Assembly (NCBI GenBank): GCA_038253945.1 | Contig: JBBSGR010000004.1 | Location: 62,001-126,000 of the forward strand | Source: JBBRYW01 sp038253945 | Lineage (GTDB): Bacteria; Actinomycetota; Thermoleophilia; Gaiellales; Gaiellaceae | Length of the DNA: 64,000 bases | Direction: 5' to 3' | Part shown: piece by piece, positions 32,912-41,194 of the stretch | Position numbering within the stretch: position 1 is the first letter of the stretch | Layout of the letters: the number at the start of each line of letters is the position of its first letter | Program-made: the position numbers and the translations under genes | The notes under the pieces: model-generated | What the model saw: the letters and a program-made list of their open reading frames with translations, nothing else | Database searches by the model: none | What the model was told of the DNA's origin: nothing

Positions 32912-33361
32912 ATGGACGAACCCACAGTGGATCTGCAGGCCTACATGTACCAGTATTCCCGCGCCATCTACCGCTCGATCAAAGATCTCGTCAATCCCTA
33001 CTGCCATGCAGAGGAACTGCTCGAGTCCCGCCAGGCAGTTCTCACGGCATGTGAGCAGACGATGGAGCGGCTCGCTCGCGACCCTCATTACTTCGCCCGG
33101 CCCGACCGCACCCTCTTCCAGGACATCCGGCGATACTTTCCGATCACCGCCCAGGCCGAAGTCGCATGGGCGGTCCGGGAAGGCATCGCGGCCGCGGTGG
33201 GATTCATCGAGGAGCAACTCGAGGCGGGCGCGCTCGACGGCGGGGCAGCGCGTTGCCGCGCGACGACGCGGAAGGGCAAGCCGTGCCAGCGGACTCCCCT
33301 CCCCGAGCGCGACTACTGCCCCTCGCACCAACATCTCGAGCAAGAATCCGTCGCCGCCTAA
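32912..33361 (+). CDS. Conserved-type hypothetical with C-terminal Cys/His cluster
   Basis: A 149-aa protein. Residues 1-105 are helical (YMYQYSRAIYRSIKDLVNPY, ELLESRQAVLTACEQTMERL). The C-terminus carries CRATTRKGKPCQ...YCPSHQ, the C-x8-C-x9-C-x2-H pattern of small zinc-binding tails found in many uncharacterised bacterial proteins. It sits 53 bp before the WYL regulator gene and shares its promoter. A role in nucleic-acid binding is plausible but not shown. Confidence 0.7.
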   Translation: MDEPTVDLQAYMYQYSRAIYRSIKDLVNPYCHAEELLESRQAVLTACEQTMERLARDPHYFARPDRTLFQDIRRYFPITAQAEVAWAVREGIAAAVGFIEEQLEAGALDGGAARCRATTRKGKPCQRTPLPERDYCPSHQHLEQESVAA

Positions 33362-33414
33362 CCTGACCGCACCTAGCCGACGGCCGATCTCGACGAGCGG
33401 GCTCGGAAGTTAGA

Positions 33415-35433
33415 GTGCCTCCTATCTCGCACGACACGGACAAGCTGATCCGACAGCTGTCGCTCGTCGCCTACCTGATGGCGGAGCGACGACCCATCAC
33501 CGCCCGCGACGTCAAAGGGAACGTCGAGGGCTACTCCGAAATGTCCGACGAGGCCTTTGCGCGGCGGTTTTACTCGGACCGGGCAGAGCTCCAGGCCCTC
33601 GGGGTCCCACTCGAGTCGCAACGCGACGAGTTCACGGGCGAGGAGCTCTACACCCTTCGCTCCGAGCAGTACTTCCTGCCGCCGCTCGAGCTGTCCGACG
33701 AGGAGCTCGCAGCGCTCCAAACCTACCTCTACGCGCTCGAGGGCCGGTTCGCCTACGCCGAGCCGCTCAGGCTGGCCCTCCAGAATCTCGCGCTCGGGCG
33801 ACCCGGGTTCCCCGAGGCCCCCACGGAGACCGCCGTCCGGGTCGAGCGACTCGACCCCGACTACTCGCCCGAGCTCCAGGGCCGTCTCGGCAAGCTCGAG
33901 GGAGCGATCTCGAAGCAGCGCACGGTCAAGTTCTCCTATGCGGCCATGTCGAGCGGCGAGGAGCGGGAGCGGTCGTTGAACCCATACGCACTCTTCAACG
34001 ACCGCGGAGCGTGGTACGTGGTCGGATACGACCTCGACCGGGAGGACATGCGCACGTTTCGCGTCTCGCGAATCCGAGGCGACATCCGCTTCGCGACTCG
34101 GCGCGAACGCGACTTCCGCGTACCCCTCGACTTCGATATCGACCGCTACCGCGACCGTCCGCCCTGGCAGGTGGGTGAGATCAGCGGCGAGGCGCGGATC
34201 GAGGTCGGCCCGGAGACTGCCTGGTGGATCGAGCGCGCCTACGGGCGGGTAGGACGCCTCGAGGAGGGCACCTTCGTGACGCCCTTCGCAAGCGTCGAGC
34301 AGCTCGCGGCCTGGGTGCTGCGCCAGGACGGCCGAGCGGTCCCGGTCGAGCCGAAGTCACTCCGCCGGACGGTTGCGACAGCTCTGTGCCGTGTCCGGGA
34401 GTCGCACGAGGGGGAGCCCCCCGAGACGGCGGCGCCCTCCCCGCCCGAGGAGCCGAGCGTGGCCGTCGAGCGCCCTGCCGGCCCGGTCGCCCCGGAGCGC
34501 TTCGCCGTTCTCCAGGCCCTGCTCGCCTACCTGCTCGCCGCCTGCGGCGACGACAAGCGAGCAGAGATTGAGGCGGACGAGATCGTGGAGCGGTTTCGAA
34601 TCCCGGCCGAGGAGCTCGAGGAGCACCTGTCGCTGCTCAACCTCGTCAACTTCGGCGGCGGCTGCTACACGGTGTATGCCGAGCTCCGGGGCAATCGCGT
34701 CCACGTTGAGAAGGAGCTCTACGGCGATACGTTCCGCACCGCCCCGCGCCTGACGCCGCTCGAGGCACGCGCAATCCGTCTGGCACTTCAGTTCATCGGG
34801 CCCGGGATCGCCGCACAGGCTCACACGCCGCTCGACCGCGTTCGCCGCAAGCTGGAGGAGACGTTCGGACAGTTCGAGCTGGTTCAGACCCCGCCGGCCG
34901 AGACGGGCGGCGAGGAAGAGGGTCTGATCGCGACCTTCACGGACGCGACCCGCCTACATCGAATCGTTGAGCTCGAGTATCAGAAAGAAGGTGAGCGGGA
35001 ATCATCGCGACGGCTCGTCGAGCCGTACGGCCTCGAGCGAGCGCTGCCTCACTGGTACGTCCACACGTGGGATCGCTCGAGCGGCGGAGAGCGAAGCTTC
35101 CGGCTCGACCGCATGCGCAGCGCGGGACTGACGGACGAGGCCTTCGAGCCGCGCGGCGGCTTCGAGCCGCGCGGCCTGCAGGGGGCAAGAACCGCCCGTG
35201 TTCTGTACGCGCCGGAGGTCGCGCGCTGGGAGACCGAGAAGGGCGCCCAGCCGCTCGCCGACGGCTCCGCGCTCGTCGAGCGACCCTTCGGCAGCGAGCA
35301 CTGGCTCGTGGGCGAGATCCTCTCCTACCGCGGGCAGGCGGTCGTGCTGGAGCCCGAGGACCTGCGCCGGCTCGTCGCCGAGCGAGCGCGCGAGCTCGAG
35401 CACGAGCTGGGTCCGGCGCCCGCGGCCGCCTAG
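33415..35433 (+). CDS. Fused double WYL-domain regulator (PafB-PafC-like)
   Basis: A 672-aa single chain. First half: winged HTH (about 8-75; LIRQLSLVAYLMAERRPITARDV) then WYL domain (about 150-300; KFSYAAMSSGEERERSLNPYALFNDRGAWYVVGYD). Second half after a Pro-rich linker (about 335-360): a second HTH-like region (365-420) and a second WYL domain (about 505-665). In actinobacteria PafB and PafC are usually separate partners that activate the LexA-independent DNA-damage response; here both appear in one protein. A duplicated FEPRGG stretch is at about 577-587. GTG start has GGAAG upstream. Confidence 0.88.
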   Translation: MPPISHDTDKLIRQLSLVAYLMAERRPITARDVKGNVEGYSEMSDEAFARRFYSDRAELQALGVPLESQRDEFTGEELYTLRSEQYFLPPLELSDEELAALQTYLYALEGRFAYAEPLRLALQNLALGRPGFPEAPTETAVRVERLDPDYSPELQGRLGKLEGAISKQRTVKFSYAAMSSGEERERSLNPYALFNDRGAWYVVGYDLDREDMRTFRVSRIRGDIRFATRRERDFRVPLDFDIDRYRDRPPWQVGEISGEARIEVGPETAWWIERAYGRVGRLEEGTFVTPFASVEQLAAWVLRQDGRAVPVEPKSLRRTVATALCRVRESHEGEPPETAAPSPPEEPSVAVERPAGPVAPERFAVLQALLAYLLAACGDDKRAEIEADEIVERFRIPAEELEEHLSLLNLVNFGGGCYTVYAELRGNRVHVEKELYGDTFRTAPRLTPLEARAIRLALQFIGPGIAAQAHTPLDRVRRKLEETFGQFELVQTPPAETGGEEEGLIATFTDATRLHRIVELEYQKEGERESSRRLVEPYGLERALPHWYVHTWDRSSGGERSFRLDRMRSAGLTDEAFEPRGGFEPRGLQGARTARVLYAPEVARWETEKGAQPLADGSALVERPFGSEHWLVGEILSYRGQAVVLEPEDLRRLVAERARELEHELGPAPAAA

Positions 35434-36470
35434 ATGTCCTCGCGCTCGGCGAGGCGGGCCACGGCCCACTCCGCATGCTCGCGCACCAGCGGGTCCGGGT
35501 CGTGGAGCCACCTCTCGGCCAGCGCGCGGTGCTCCAAGCCGCCGGTGTTGCCCAGGGCGACCAGGGCGTTTCGCCGCAGGTAGCGGGGGTCGTTCTTCGG
35601 TACGTAGAGGCGGTCGTAGCGGCGCATCAGCTCCTCTCCGTCGGCTTCGAGCCACTCGAGCAGGGAGACGACCGGCTCCGCATCCGGAGGCGGCTTCTCG
35701 CCGGCGCGGCGCTTCTCGATCCCACGGTTCCACGGACAGACGTCCTGGCAGATGTCGCAGCCGTAGACCTGGTCGCCGAGCTCGGCCCGATAGGGCTCAG
35801 GGATCGGGGCGGGTGCCTGCGTCCAGTAGGACAGGCACTTCGTAGCGTCGAGCGTGCCCGGGTCATTGAGTGCCCCGGTGGGGCACGCGTCGATGCAGAG
35901 GCGGCAGGAACCGCAGTCGAGCTCGAGCCGCGCCGTGGACTCGATCTCGGCCTGCGTGATCAGCGTCCCGAGCACGACCCAGGAGCCGTGACGCCGTGTG
36001 ATCAGCATCGTGTTCTTCCCGTAGAAGCCCACGCCGGCGCGTGCGGCTGCCTCGCGGTCGACGTGCTGGTTCGCGTCGACGAGCACGCGGTAGGGCGTGC
36101 GAAGGCGCTCGCCCAGGGCGGCCAGCTTGCGCCGAAGGTCGGCGTAGCCGTCATGCCAGGTATAGCGTGCGAGCCGCCCCTCACCAGGCTCGGTGCGCGG
36201 CCCCTCCACGTAGTAGCAGAGCGCGGCGGAGACGACGGTGCGCGCGCCTTCGAGGAGGGTTTCCGGGTGACATGAGGTTTCGGGTTGCGCCATCGTGAAG
36301 CGCATGTCGGCGAAGAGCCCCCGCTGTCGACGCTCGCGAATATGGCGCTCGGTGTCGGTATAGGGGCTCACGCGCGAAGCGCCCGCCACGTCGATCCCGA
36401 GCTCCTCGGCCAGCCGCTTTAGGTCCGAGACTCTCACGAGAGAACCATTGTAGGAAGGGGAAACGTGCAT
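35430..36470 (-). CDS. queG: Epoxyqueuosine reductase QueG
   Basis: A 346-aa cobalamin- and Fe-S-dependent enzyme that reduces epoxyqueuosine to queuosine in tRNA. Visible parts: GVGFYGKNTMLITRRHGSW in the cobalamin domain, the two 4Fe-4S motifs CGSCRLCIDACPTGA and CDICQDVCPWN, and C-terminal HEAT-like repeats (RNALVALGNTGG...LVREHAEWAVARL). ATG 36470 has a GAGAG 5 nt upstream; GTG 36437 is an alternative. It overlaps the WYL gene stop by 4 bp (convergent). Completes the queuosine set with tgt and queA. Confidence 0.94.
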   Translation of the reverse strand: MHVSPSYNGSLVRVSDLKRLAEELGIDVAGASRVSPYTDTERHIRERRQRGLFADMRFTMAQPETSCHPETLLEGARTVVSAALCYYVEGPRTEPGEGRLARYTWHDGYADLRRKLAALGERLRTPYRVLVDANQHVDREAAARAGVGFYGKNTMLITRRHGSWVVLGTLITQAEIESTARLELDCGSCRLCIDACPTGALNDPGTLDATKCLSYWTQAPAPIPEPYRAELGDQVYGCDICQDVCPWNRGIEKRRAGEKPPPDAEPVVSLLEWLEADGEELMRRYDRLYVPKNDPRYLRRNALVALGNTGGLEHRALAERWLHDPDPLVREHAEWAVARLAEREDI

Positions 36471-36546
36471 CTTGGCTCTCTTTCGGCCCAGATGCGTGCA
36501 CGAGGCGAGGGTATGCTCGAAGGCGGGTGGCGGGTGCGGGCCGGAT

Positions 36547-36567
36547 CCCACCCTGGGTGGGGTTTTT
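36547..36567 (+). terminator. Hairpin plus U-tract in the leader of the oxidoreductase gene
   Basis: CCCACCC (36547-36553), one base, GGGTGGG (36555-36561), then G and TTTTT (36563-36567). It lies 42 bp upstream of the GTG start at 36609 with no plus-strand gene before it, so it may be an attenuator in the leader rather than a gene-end terminator. A TATGCT box near 36512 could start that leader. Confidence 0.5.
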
Positions 36568-36608
36568 GGGGCGTCTGGTCTTGGGCGAGAGTTCGGAGGA
36601 GCGGAATC

Positions 36609-37598
36609 GTGAAAGCAGTCCGAATCCACGAGGATGGCGGCCCCGAGGTGCTCCGCTACGAGGACGCGCCGGAGCCTTCCCCCGGACCCGGCGAGGTGCT
36701 CGTCCGCCTGCGGGCAGCCTCGCTCAACAGGCTCGACGTCTGGATGCGCAAGGGTCTCCCATCGGTGCCGAAGCCGCGTATCCTGGGCGCAGACGGCGCC
36801 GGTCACGTGGCCGCGCTCGGTGACCGGGTCGAAGGTCTTCGCGAAGGCGACGCAGTCGTCATCAACCCAGGTATCGAGCGCGGCGGCCGTATCCTCGTCG
36901 TCGGCGAGCACAAGGACGGAACGCATGCCGAGCTCGTCGTCGTGCCGGCTTCCAACGTCTATCCGCTTCCCGATGGACTCTCCTTCGAGGAGGCGGCCGC
37001 ATTTCCGCTCGTGTTCGAGACCGCGTACCGCATGCTGGTTACGAAGGCGCGCCTGCAGCCCGACGAGTGGGTGCTGGTCTGGGGCATCGGAAGCGGCGTC
37101 GCGACAGCGGCACTTGCGATTGCCAAGGCACTCGGCGCCAGGGTGATCGTGACATCGTCCGTGGAGGAGAAGCTCGAGCGAGCCCGTGCCCTCGGAGCCG
37201 ACGCCGCGCTCAACCACTCGACCGGCGACATCGCCGGCTTGGTCAAGGAGTTGACCGCCGGCGAAGGCGTCGGAGTCGTCGTCGAGCACGTAGGCGAGGC
37301 CACGTGGCAGCGGTCGCTCCAGGTCGCGCGTCAGGGCGGCCGCATCACCGTCTGCGGCGCAACGAGCGGGCCCAATCCACCGGCCGCGCTCCACCGGATC
37401 TGGTGGCGCGAACTGACGATCTACGGCTCGACAATGGGAACGCGCGAGGACTTCGAGGGCGCGCTGGCACTGGTCGCGTCCGGGCGTGCACGGCCGGTCG
37501 TCGACTCCGTCGTCCCGCTCGCAGAGGCGCGCACCGCGCACGAGCGCATGGAGGCCGGCACTCAGTTCGGCAAGCTCGTTTTCACGATCGCCGAGTAG
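36609..37598 (+). CDS. Zinc-independent quinone oxidoreductase-like MDR protein
   Basis: A 329-aa medium-chain dehydrogenase/reductase. N-terminal catalytic fold (KAVRIHEDGGPEVLRYEDAPEPSPGPGEVLVRL), the AASLNRLDVWMRKG and GADGAGHVAALGDRVEG blocks, and Rossmann motif VWGIGSGVATAALAIAKALGA (about 157-177). The catalytic zinc Cys is absent, and structural-zinc Cys residues are absent, as in quinone/enoyl reductases. GTG 36609 is preceded by GGAGGAG, so the upstream frame is rejected. Substrate unknown. Possible leader attenuator 42 bp upstream. Confidence 0.88.
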   Translation: MKAVRIHEDGGPEVLRYEDAPEPSPGPGEVLVRLRAASLNRLDVWMRKGLPSVPKPRILGADGAGHVAALGDRVEGLREGDAVVINPGIERGGRILVVGEHKDGTHAELVVVPASNVYPLPDGLSFEEAAAFPLVFETAYRMLVTKARLQPDEWVLVWGIGSGVATAALAIAKALGARVIVTSSVEEKLERARALGADAALNHSTGDIAGLVKELTAGEGVGVVVEHVGEATWQRSLQVARQGGRITVCGATSGPNPPAALHRIWWRELTIYGSTMGTREDFEGALALVASGRARPVVDSVVPLAEARTAHERMEAGTQFGKLVFTIAE

Positions 37599-37638
37599 CA
37601 GTCGGAGCGGCCCCTCAGCGCGATAAATCAGCCCGGGG

Positions 37639-37938
37639 CTAGCCGAAACCGAGGATGAACTTCGCATCCTCGGACATCCGATCGGGCGTCCAGGGCGGAT
37701 CCCACGTCAGCTCGACCTCGACGTCATCGACTCCGGGAAGCGAGGCGGCGACGGAGTGGATGTTCTCCTGAATCATCGGGCCTGCCGGGCAGCCCATCGA
37801 GGTCAGGCTGTGAATGACCTTGACCTTCGGTCCCTCGACCTCGACGTCGTACATGAGGCCGAGCTCGACGATGTCCATCCCGAGCTCGGGATCCTCGACT
37901 TCTCGGAGAGCCTCGATCACGTCTTCTTTCGTAGGCAT
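37639..37938 (-). CDS. SufT/MIP18-family iron-sulfur assembly factor
   Basis: A 99-aa DUF59 protein: VIEALREVEDPELGMDIVELGLMYDVEV (7-34), HSLTSMGCPAGPMIQENI (43-60, conserved Cys), and VELTWDPPWTPDRMSEDAK (77-95), all family hallmarks. Such proteins help mature Fe-S clusters and often sit in suf operons; no suf genes are next to it here. A TACACT box 9 nt before ATG suggests a very short leader. It lies 63 bp after the end of glpX on the same strand. Confidence 0.9.
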   Translation of the reverse strand: MPTKEDVIEALREVEDPELGMDIVELGLMYDVEVEGPKVKVIHSLTSMGCPAGPMIQENIHSVAASLPGVDDVEVELTWDPPWTPDRMSEDAKFILGFG

Positions 37939-38001
37939 CGCACTTCGAGTGTACCTCCGCAGATCCGCACTGGCTCGCCCCTCCCCTCCGTGAATCTAGA
38001 T

Positions 38002-39015
38002 CTAGAGCCCCGGCAGCCTGACCTCCTCACGCCGCTCGCGCGCGAAGAAGTGCGTCCCGTCGACGAAGCGCACCCAGTTACAGCGCGTGCACATGACGAG
38101 CGTGTGTGTTCGCGCGCTGTCGGCGAGGAAGCGAACGCCGCGTAAGAGATCGCCGTTCGACACACCGGTCGCGACGAAGATGACTTCCCCCGGCGCGAGG
38201 TCCTCGCTCGTGAAGACGCGCTCGATGTCCGCGATCCCGGCCTCGCGCGCCTCCTCGATCTCGCCCCGGGTCGTGGGCCAGAATTGCGCCTGCAGCTCGC
38301 CGCCCAGGCAGCGGAGGGCGGCCGCCGAGAGAACCGCCTGGCGAGAGCCGCCGATGCCGATCGAAAGGTGGTCGTTCGTGCCGCGAACCGCCGCTGAGAT
38401 CGAGGCCGTGACGTCCCCGTCGGAGATCAGCTTGATCCGCGCCCCGGCCGCCCGAACCTCCTCGACGAGGTCGTGGTGGCGTCTTCGGTCGAGGATGATC
38501 GTCGTGATGTCGCCGACACGCCGCCCGAACGCATCGGCGATCGCCCGAACGTTCTCGCCTGCGGGGAGGCGAAGGTCGATCACGCCGCGGGCGACCGGCC
38601 CGACGGCCATCTTTCGCATGTACATGTCGGGAAGCCTCGGCAGCGAGTCCTGATCGCCGATCGCGATCATCGACATCGCTCCGCTGCCGCCGCGCGCGAC
38701 GACGCCGCTTCCCTCGAGCGGATCGAGCGCGAGATCGACTTCGGTTCCGCCGCCCCCGATCCGCTGCCCCGCTCCCAGCCGGTCGGCATCCGGCAGGCCG
38801 CCGATCACGATCCGCCCCTCGATCGGCAGCTCGTCGAGCCTCCTGCTCATCGCCGAGGCGGCAGCCTCGGTCGCGCCGTCCTCGTCTGCCCGGCCGAGCC
38901 ACCGCGCCCCGGCGAGAGCGGCACTCTCGGTCGCGCGCGCGTACGCCTCGCAAAGGCAGGGCCGCCGCTCGACCGGGCTCATCCCGATGGCTCCTGCCTC
39001 GACCGTCTCGGTCAT
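38002..39015 (-). CDS. glpX: Fructose-1,6-bisphosphatase class II
   Basis: A 337-aa GlpX-type phosphatase of gluconeogenesis. Blocks visible: RATESAALAGARWLGRADEDGATEAAASAMSR (metal-site Glu/Asp), GRIVIGGLPDADRL, EVDLALDPLEGSGVVARG, and GIGGSRQAVLSAAALRCLGGE. It is last in a four-gene run with 4-nt overlaps (metallophosphoesterase, cDPG synthetase, 2-PG kinase, glpX), linking gluconeogenic flux to 2-phosphoglycerate use. Confidence 0.94.
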   Translation of the reverse strand: MTETVEAGAIGMSPVERRPCLCEAYARATESAALAGARWLGRADEDGATEAAASAMSRRLDELPIEGRIVIGGLPDADRLGAGQRIGGGGTEVDLALDPLEGSGVVARGGSGAMSMIAIGDQDSLPRLPDMYMRKMAVGPVARGVIDLRLPAGENVRAIADAFGRRVGDITTIILDRRRHHDLVEEVRAAGARIKLISDGDVTASISAAVRGTNDHLSIGIGGSRQAVLSAAALRCLGGELQAQFWPTTRGEIEEAREAGIADIERVFTSEDLAPGEVIFVATGVSNGDLLRGVRFLADSARTHTLVMCTRCNWVRFVDGTHFFARERREEVRLPGL

Positions 39016-39926
39016 AGGATGACCTTATCCGCCGGCGCCGCGCTCGTGAAGACGAGCTCCATCACCTGGCCGATGGCGGCGTCCACCGTCGCATTCTCGA
39101 TCACCGGCACACCGACACGGTGCGCCCGTTCGACGATGTAGTCCTGAATCAGCCGGATCTCGGGCAGTGCCTCTAGGTACTTGCGAAGCGGCCGCATTCC
39201 CTCCGAGGCCGCCTCACGGGTCCAGAAGTGACCCGCATGCTCGTCGACGTCGCCGATCGCGAGGACGCACTGGACGACGATGGCGTTCTCGGCCGGCGGA
39301 GGGAGCATGCCTGGAACCAGGTGCACGCCTTCGAGCACCATCGAGAAGCCCTCGTGCAGCGCGCGATCCATCGCGGCCTTCACTCCCACGAGCACGTTCC
39401 GGGTCTGCTCGAGGAAGCCGCGTACGACCGGATCTGCGATCTCGTCGCCGCTCGGAAGAAAGCGGCCCGCCTCGAAGCTGGAGTAGTGGATCGAGGGCAT
39501 GAACTCCGGTGAGAAGAAGGCGCGCATGGTTTGCCGAACGAAGTCCGTCGACGTGACCCGCGTGATCCCGAGACGGTAGGCAGCCTCCGTTGCGACCGTC
39601 GACTTGCCGGTGCCGGTCCCGCCGCCGACGAGGACGATGATCGGCACGTCCAGCTCCTGGAGATCGCGCAGACGGCGGAGCCGATCGACCGCTACCGCCC
39701 CGCGCTCCTCGCCGACGACACGCACGGCGAGCACCTGGATGCGGTCGAAGTCGAGTGAGTAGCGGTCCCCTGGCGGTAGATCGGACTCGATCACGCGGGC
39801 CAGCTCGTAGGCCTTGTCGGTCGCCATCCCTGTCGCCACGAGCGCACGGGCCATCAGGCCCTTGGAGTACGGGAGGCCGGGCTCGCCGCCGAACGGCAGC
39901 GTTCCCGCGTGGAGGGGTTGCCTCAC
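39012..39926 (-). CDS. 2-phosphoglycerate kinase
   Basis: A 304-aa kinase that makes 2,3-diphosphoglycerate from 2-phosphoglycerate and ATP. An ATP-cone-like N-terminal region (PYSKGLMARALVATGMATDKAYELA, 19-43) is followed by the P-loop GGGTGTGKST (101-110), TSTDFVRQTMRAFFSPEFMPSIHYSS, and VLEGVHLVPGM. This order matches archaeal 2-phosphoglycerate kinases. GTG 39926 overlaps the cDPG-synthetase stop (GTGA). The family assignment is good; activity is inferred from family and operon. Confidence 0.88.
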   Translation of the reverse strand: MRQPLHAGTLPFGGEPGLPYSKGLMARALVATGMATDKAYELARVIESDLPPGDRYSLDFDRIQVLAVRVVGEERGAVAVDRLRRLRDLQELDVPIIVLVGGGTGTGKSTVATEAAYRLGITRVTSTDFVRQTMRAFFSPEFMPSIHYSSFEAGRFLPSGDEIADPVVRGFLEQTRNVLVGVKAAMDRALHEGFSMVLEGVHLVPGMLPPPAENAIVVQCVLAIGDVDEHAGHFWTREAASEGMRPLRKYLEALPEIRLIQDYIVERAHRVGVPVIENATVDAAIGQVMELVFTSAAPADKVIL

Positions 39927-41194
39927 GCCGTCACGCTCTGCAGGCAGGCGGCGGCGAGCGAGCTGAGCTGCTCGTCGAAGGCGACCTCGGCGTCGAGCGG
40001 GACGAGGTCGTTGTCCGCGAGGACGACCTCCACCCCGCGCTCGGCACCGGCCTCGGCGACCAGCTCGATCGCCGCCCCCTTGATCTCGGTCACGTAGACA
40101 TCCGCATCGTGCACCCGTTCCAGATCCTCGCGCAGCGCATCGCGGCGCGAGAGATTGCCGGAGACGAGAACGACCTCCGCTCCATGCTCGGAGCGCAGGT
40201 GCGCGGCCTGGCTCTCGTGCACGCCGTCCGGCGCCGTCGTGAAGAACGCGATGCGGCGGCCGGCGACCGGCTCGACCGGACGGGGGCGCAGCACGGCCGC
40301 GACGATCGGAACGCGCGGGGCGACACGCAGGATGGAGTCTGCGAGCTCGCGCCAGCCGGTTCCCTCTTCGGCCATCGTCAGGACGACGAGGTCGGACACG
40401 AGGATCCGGTAGGCGTTGAGGTAGCCCGTCAGCACGGACGGATCCTGATGCGCTCCGATCACGAGGATGCGCCGGTCGGTCGCCACGGGCGGGAGGGAGG
40501 CCCCGCTCCCGTCGAAGATCACGAGGTCGGGATCGTCCGCGGCGGCGAGCCCGGCGCCTTCGAGGACGTTCGAGACGAATGTTGCCCCGGCCAGACCGCC
40601 GCCGCACCTCCGGCAGCCGATGGTCCGCACGCCCGCGACGGCCGCGAGCTCGAGGTAGTCGGAAGCCGCGTGCCCTCCGGCGCGGGAGATCTCGAGCAGC
40701 CTCTCCACGGTCGGAGCGGCCGGCGCGCGCCGCGGCTCGGCAGGTCCACCGCGGCCCATCGAGACGACGACCACGTCGAGTCGGCGAGCGAGCACGCGTG
40801 CGACGTAGCCCGTCGTCGTCGTCTTGCCCACCCGTTTCCCGGTTCCGACGATGCCGAGCGAGGGCAGCTCGAAGGGCTCGAGCGGCGGAGGATCGAGCCG
40901 GAAGTCGGCGCCCACGTACGGAAGGCCGCCCGCAAGCACGCGGCTCGCGAGCGAGAATCGCTCGCGCGGGCCGAGCACCGGCTCGTCGGAGAGATCGACG
41001 ACGATCTCGGGAGCGTGGTCGGCGAGCGCCTGCTCCAGATCGGCGCTGACCGGGAGGCCGTAGTCCTCCCCGCCCCGCAGCTTCTCGGTCCCGCCGAGCA
41101 TGAGCGCCGCGACGAACTCGTAGGGCAGCGACGCGAGCGCGTCGCGCACGACCGGCGCGTGGTGCTCCCCGTCGATCAAGGCCAGAGCCCTCAC
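39923..41194 (-). CDS. cpgS: Cyclic 2,3-diphosphoglycerate synthetase
   Basis: A 423-aa enzyme that closes 2,3-diphosphoglycerate to cyclic 2,3-diphosphoglycerate with ATP. Visible: N-terminal ALALIDGEHHAPVVRDAL (3-20), P-loop IVGTGKRVGKTTT (115-127), SMGRGGPAEP, YLELAAVAGVRTIGCRRCGGGLAG, DLVIFDGSGASLPPV, and VIGAHQDPSVLTGYLNAYR. The same order occurs in methanogen cPGS. Overlaps both operon neighbours by 4 nt. cDPG is known as a thermoprotective solute of hyperthermophilic methanogens; its presence here is predicted. Confidence 0.9.
   Translation of the reverse strand: MRALALIDGEHHAPVVRDALASLPYEFVAALMLGGTEKLRGGEDYGLPVSADLEQALADHAPEIVVDLSDEPVLGPRERFSLASRVLAGGLPYVGADFRLDPPPLEPFELPSLGIVGTGKRVGKTTTTGYVARVLARRLDVVVVSMGRGGPAEPRRAPAAPTVERLLEISRAGGHAASDYLELAAVAGVRTIGCRRCGGGLAGATFVSNVLEGAGLAAADDPDLVIFDGSGASLPPVATDRRILVIGAHQDPSVLTGYLNAYRILVSDLVVLTMAEEGTGWRELADSILRVAPRVPIVAAVLRPRPVEPVAGRRIAFFTTAPDGVHESQAAHLRSEHGAEVVLVSGNLSRRDALREDLERVHDADVYVTEIKGAAIELVAEAGAERGVEVVLADNDLVPLDAEVAFDEQLSSLAAACLQSVTA

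Noticed and set aside
35430..37667. 745-codon minus-strand ORF containing queG
   Set aside because: Upstream part is antisense to the MDR gene; QueG similarity begins near 36470-36437.
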